A DNA stretch of 64,000 bases from positions 248,001-312,000 of the forward strand of contig NZ_BNEO01000001.1 of the NCBI RefSeq assembly GCF_014905415.1, given 5' to 3'. The notes under the pieces were generated by a model, which saw only the letters and a program-made list of their open reading frames with translations, searched no databases and was not told where the DNA came from. This document shows, one piece after another, positions 61,096 to 64,000 of this stretch; position 1 is the stretch's first letter; every line of letters starts with the position of its first letter. Origin of the DNA: Virgibacillus salexigens (lineage in GTDB: Bacteria; Bacillota; Bacilli; Bacillales; Amphibacillaceae). The translations under genes and the position numbers were made by a program.

Positions 61096-62127
61096 TCATG
61101 TTCCAGCACCGTTGCTTGTTGCAACGGAATCACGGTGGACAATTTGGTGTGGTATAATAATCCGTTTAGCTGGCTCATCTTTTGTCTGCGTTTTTTCAAT
61201 TAATGCTTTAGCCGACTGAGCACCCAATTGATAGATTTGAATATCTACAGTTGTCAGTGACGGACTCGTAATTTCTGATAAATACACATTATTAAAACTA
61301 ACCAAAGATATATCTGCAGGGACATCTACACCAAGTTCTTCTAAGGTACTAAGTACTCCAAGGCTCATCAAATCATCCGTTACAACAATTCCCGTTGGTC
61401 TCACTTTGAGAGATAGCAATTGCTCAACTGCTTCCCTTCCTCCAGACTTGAGGAACTCAGTATGAATACGGTAAGCTTTGTCCGCGGCTATTCCAGCTTC
61501 TTTTAAGGCTGCTTCATATCCTGCTTCCCGATCCATTGTAACAAACAAATCCCTTGATCCACCGATAAAGGCAATCCTTTCATGACCTTGTTGAATTAAA
61601 CAGGAAGTAATGTCCTTACCGGCAGTAAAGTTATCGTTATCCACATGGGTAATCTCATTCAAATGATCATACGGCTTGCCGACAATAACAAACGGAAAAT
61701 CTTTCTCCCGTAGAAAATTCACAATTCGATCATTAACACGTGAATAAAGTAAGATAATCCCATCTACATAACTGCCATAAACCATTCTTTCCACTTCCGT
61801 AAATATTTCACTTTCTGTGCCTCCGCTAGAAAGTGTCATCGAATATTGTAATTGGTGAGTAATCGATCCAATTCCCCGAAGTACTTCTGGAAAAAACGGA
61901 TTTTGCAATGACTTATCTGCTGATGAAGGCAATACTACACCGATTGCCTTTGTTGACTTTGCAACTAAGTTCCTAGCGTTTATGTTGGGATGGTATCCCA
62001 AATCCTTCATAACCTTTCGAACCTTCTTCTTTGTATCTGGGCTAATTCTCGGGTTATCTGCAATGACTCTAGAAACAGTAGAAGGTGATACCCCCGTTGC
62101 CTTTGCTACATCTTTTATTGTTACCAC
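61096..62127 (-). CDS. LacI-family regulator (MalR-like)
   Basis: DNA-binding regulator of 343 residues. The HTH is VTIKDVAKATGVSPSTVSRV at the very start with the hinge helix YHPNINARNLVAKST near residue 48; a periplasmic-binding-like sugar domain follows (IGVVLPSSADKSLQNPFFPE, then PTGIVVTDDLMSLGVL). The GTG at 62127 gives the classical MVTIKDVA start. It lies between the amino-sugar kinase and maltodextrin-type permease genes; the regulator of the latter (MalR type) is the more likely identity. Confidence 0.88.
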   Translation of the reverse strand: MVTIKDVAKATGVSPSTVSRVIADNPRISPDTKKKVRKVMKDLGYHPNINARNLVAKSTKAIGVVLPSSADKSLQNPFFPEVLRGIGSITHQLQYSMTLSSGGTESEIFTEVERMVYGSYVDGIILLYSRVNDRIVNFLREKDFPFVIVGKPYDHLNEITHVDNDNFTAGKDITSCLIQQGHERIAFIGGSRDLFVTMDREAGYEAALKEAGIAADKAYRIHTEFLKSGGREAVEQLLSLKVRPTGIVVTDDLMSLGVLSTLEELGVDVPADISLVSFNNVYLSEITSPSLTTVDIQIYQLGAQSAKALIEKTQTKDEPAKRIIIPHQIVHRDSVATSNGAGT

Positions 62128-62244
62128 TGCGTTTTTCACCCTCTGTCTCCGCTACGTTTTCCTAAGATAATGTTTTAATAAGATTCTAGCTTGTTTGTTC
62201 ATTTATTATAACAAACTAAATACATATTGTGGATGAATTTTAAA

Positions 62245-63093
62245 CTATCCCTTGGTTGCCCCTGATGTAAGCCCAGAGATTAAATATCGCTGTAAAAGTA
62301 AAAATACAAGCGCAATTGGTATAGCTATTAGTATTGACCCAGCAGCAAAGCGGGTAAAATTAGTGGAAAATTGATCATTAATAAAATTATATAAACCTAA
62401 AGCCAATGTATATTTTTCTGGACTAGTTAACACGATACGTGGCAATAAAAAGTCCATAAAAGGTGCCATAAAATTAAACAAAGCCACTACTGCCAAAATA
62501 GGCTTAGCAAGAGGTAACATAATCGTCCAAAATACCCTTAAATGCCCAGCTCCATCCATTTTTGCAGCTTCATCAAGTTCTTTAGGAATCGTATCGAAAT
62601 ACCCTTTCACTAGCCACGCATTAAAAGGTATTTGCCCTCCTAGATAAATTAGCATAAGTCCATATAACGAATCCGTTAATCCAATCGTGTTCAACAAAAT
62701 ATAAAGTGCTACCATTCCCATTAAAGCAGGGAACATCTGTAACAGTAAAAACATATATAAGCCATATTTTCTACCAATGAATTTATACCGAGAAAATGCA
62801 TATGCAATTAACGAAGTAATGATAACTGATCCACCCGCATTAACTAATGCAACATATAGACTGTTTTGGTACCAAATAACATAATCACTGTTTGGATCCA
62901 TAAATAACCATTTATAATGTTCTAGTGTTGGAGATTCAGGAAATAGATCGGTTACCAACATATTAGAGCCTGGATTCAGACTCATCATTAACGCCCAAAA
63001 TAAAGGATAACCAATAATTATGAACATAATAAGAAAAAACAAGTAAATGAACGTTACCTCAATTTTCGATTTTTTCTTTTGTGACATAGCCAT
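62245..63093 (-). CDS. malG: Maltodextrin-type ABC permease MalG
   Basis: Six-helix permease of 282 residues. The EAA loop is ELDEAAKMDGAGHLRVFWTIMLPL near residue 180 and the C-terminus RYLISGLTSGATKG is the MalG/MdxG ending. The ATG overlaps the TAA of the upstream permease gene (TAATG) and has GAGGAGGGA before it. Substrate call (maltose or maltodextrin) rests on family resemblance. Confidence 0.88.
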   Translation of the reverse strand: MAMSQKKKSKIEVTFIYLFFLIMFIIIGYPLFWALMMSLNPGSNMLVTDLFPESPTLEHYKWLFMDPNSDYVIWYQNSLYVALVNAGGSVIITSLIAYAFSRYKFIGRKYGLYMFLLLQMFPALMGMVALYILLNTIGLTDSLYGLMLIYLGGQIPFNAWLVKGYFDTIPKELDEAAKMDGAGHLRVFWTIMLPLAKPILAVVALFNFMAPFMDFLLPRIVLTSPEKYTLALGLYNFINDQFSTNFTRFAAGSILIAIPIALVFLLLQRYLISGLTSGATKG

Positions 63094-64000
63094 TAGTAAC
63101 GTCCCTCCTCTTTAAAGGATGCTGTTTTTCTAAACTGGAAAAACGCAAATACAGAAATAATAATCCCCATAATGATTGTAATTGCAGCAGCCATATTGTA
63201 ATTATTTGTCTCAAATGTAAGTTTATAAACCCAAGAAATTAGAATATCTGTCCCACCTGCATTTTGCCCACGCACAGCGGGGTTCCCTTCATTAAATAAA
63301 TAAATGATGTTAAAGTTATTGAAGTTCCCTGCATATTGCATAATTAATAATGGTGCTGTTGCAAATAACACATGTGGTAATGTAATATGACGGAACTTCT
63401 GCAAACGGCTTCCCCCATCAACATCAGCTGCCTCATACATATCTTGTGGCACACTTTGGAGCACACCAGTAAATAAGGCAAATACAAATGGAAAGCCAAG
63501 CCAGGTTTGAATCATAATCAATGCTACCTTTGCCCAAAATGGATCGGAAAGCCAAGGAATCATGGTTTCAAATTGACTTAGTATATCTCGATTAATTGCA
63601 CCAAAAGTAGGATTAAATAAAGCAGAAAAGATTAAAATCGATACAAATGCTGGTACCGCCCATGGTAGAATTAAAATAGTCCGAATCGTTCGTTTAAATT
63701 TAATTCGTTTATCATTAACTAATAATGCTAGAAACAATCCTAAAATAATTTGAAAAGACGTTGCCACTACTGTCCAAACTACAGTCCAAGTAAATACGCT
63801 CAAAAATGTATCTTTCCAAATACCCACATTAGCTAAATCTACAAAGTTATTCAACCCAACCCAGCTCAATAAATGACGTGGTGGAGCATTGTATTGATTG
63901 TAATCAGTAAATGCCAAAGCTAGCATAAACATTAAAGGTACAACTACGATAAATAAAAGCATCAATAAACCAGGCAGAATCATAAAATATGGAAAACCAT
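63093..64000 (-). CDS. malF: Maltodextrin-type ABC permease MalF, 5' end beyond window
   Basis: Permease of the MalF/MdxF type, open past base 64000, so the N-terminus is missing. The frame continues upstream of an internal Met at 63983 (GFPYFMILPGLLML). It shows the first periplasmic loop TDYNQYNAPPRHLLSWVGLN, the EAA loop DMYEAADVDGGSRLQKFRHI near 225 codons in and FNIIYLFNEGNPAVRG later. MalF proteins often carry extra N-terminal helices, which may lie outside the window. Confidence 0.88.
   Translation of the reverse strand, partial: GFPYFMILPGLLMLLFIVVVPLMFMLALAFTDYNQYNAPPRHLLSWVGLNNFVDLANVGIWKDTFLSVFTWTVVWTVVATSFQIILGLFLALLVNDKRIKFKRTIRTILILPWAVPAFVSILIFSALFNPTFGAINRDILSQFETMIPWLSDPFWAKVALIMIQTWLGFPFVFALFTGVLQSVPQDMYEAADVDGGSRLQKFRHITLPHVLFATAPLLIMQYAGNFNNFNIIYLFNEGNPAVRGQNAGGTDILISWVYKLTFETNNYNMAAAITIIMGIIISVFAFFQFRKTASFKEEGRY

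Noticed and set aside
1-64000. tRNA, rRNA, CRISPR array, prophage or insertion sequence
   Set aside because: I looked for repeated spacers, transposase motifs, integrase motifs and clover-leaf patterns and saw none that held up; this was by eye, not by program.

Overview
The window reads as a chromosomal segment of a low-GC Gram-positive spore former of the family Bacillaceae. The closest overall feel is Oceanobacillus/Virgibacillus; that genus guess is inference from protein flavour and AT-rich, RBS-strong gene starts. Supporting markers are DegS/DegU, YvyE, a SinR with a recognition helix almost identical to that of Bacillus subtilis, SinI, TasA/TapA/SipW, LtaS, PbpC, YfmS-YfmT, Hag with a sigma-D promoter, and perfect or near-perfect Spo0A boxes. 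No rRNA, tRNA, CRISPR array, prophage or insertion sequence was seen. Most genes lie on the minus strand.

Layout. 1-2484: degU (cut by the window edge), degS, yvyE. 2485-4912: a possible structured RNA and the nagA-nagB amino-sugar operon. 4914-10515: biofilm matrix locus 1. Transcribed leftwards it runs TasA-like, TasA-like, TapA, SipW, an LPNTA cell-wall protein, then sinI (behind a cyclic-di-GMP-I riboswitch) and sinR; a class D sortase is divergent at the right end. 10627-13752: an LCP cell-wall ligase and PbpC. 13759-25655: small metabolic units (IDEAL protein, aldehyde dehydrogenase with DUF779 partner, YdjO), a pyroglutamate operon (pxpB-pxpA-pxpC-pcp plus a HAD phosphatase), a divergent SLC13 transporter and two MFS permeases. 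25862-27065: a small Cys/His protein and a type I toxin-antitoxin pair. 27067-38932: lipoteichoic acid synthase, motA-motB with a chemoreceptor, soluble receptor YfmS with vanillin-type dehydrogenase YfmT, a tandem ATP-grasp protein, and flagellin with its sigma-D promoter and CsrA-type leader. 39339-46020: AtoE-type transporter, alpha/beta hydrolase, EamA permease, a coiled-coil protein, and an operon of a microprotein, a sodium/solute symporter and an arginase-family hydrolase. 46380-54599: muropeptide-degrading enzymes (NagZ, AmiE/YbbE and NamZ types, plus a nuclease/phosphatase-fold protein), all ending in the same helical domain, with a second TapA/SipW/TasA set inserted among them. 55010-64000: dipeptidase, a sugar ABC importer with a GlcNAc/MurNAc-type kinase, and a maltodextrin-type regulator and permeases cut by the window edge.

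How it fits together. Two themes dominate. One is the switch between motile cells (motAB, chemoreceptors, hag) and matrix-forming cells (two TasA systems, SinI/SinR, Spo0A boxes), with a c-di-GMP sensing RNA placed in front of the SinI antirepressor. The other is cell-wall building and recycling: LtaS, LCP and PbpC build; NamZ, NagZ and the AmiE-like enzyme degrade outside the cell; the ABC importer and kinase could take up the sugars, and NagA/NagB could feed them to glycolysis. The most interesting observations are the riboswitch-sinI arrangement, the second matrix set inside a cell-wall recycling operon whose enzymes share one C-terminal domain, the LPNTA protein with its own sortase, the type I toxin-antitoxin pair, and the double ATP-grasp protein beside flagellin.
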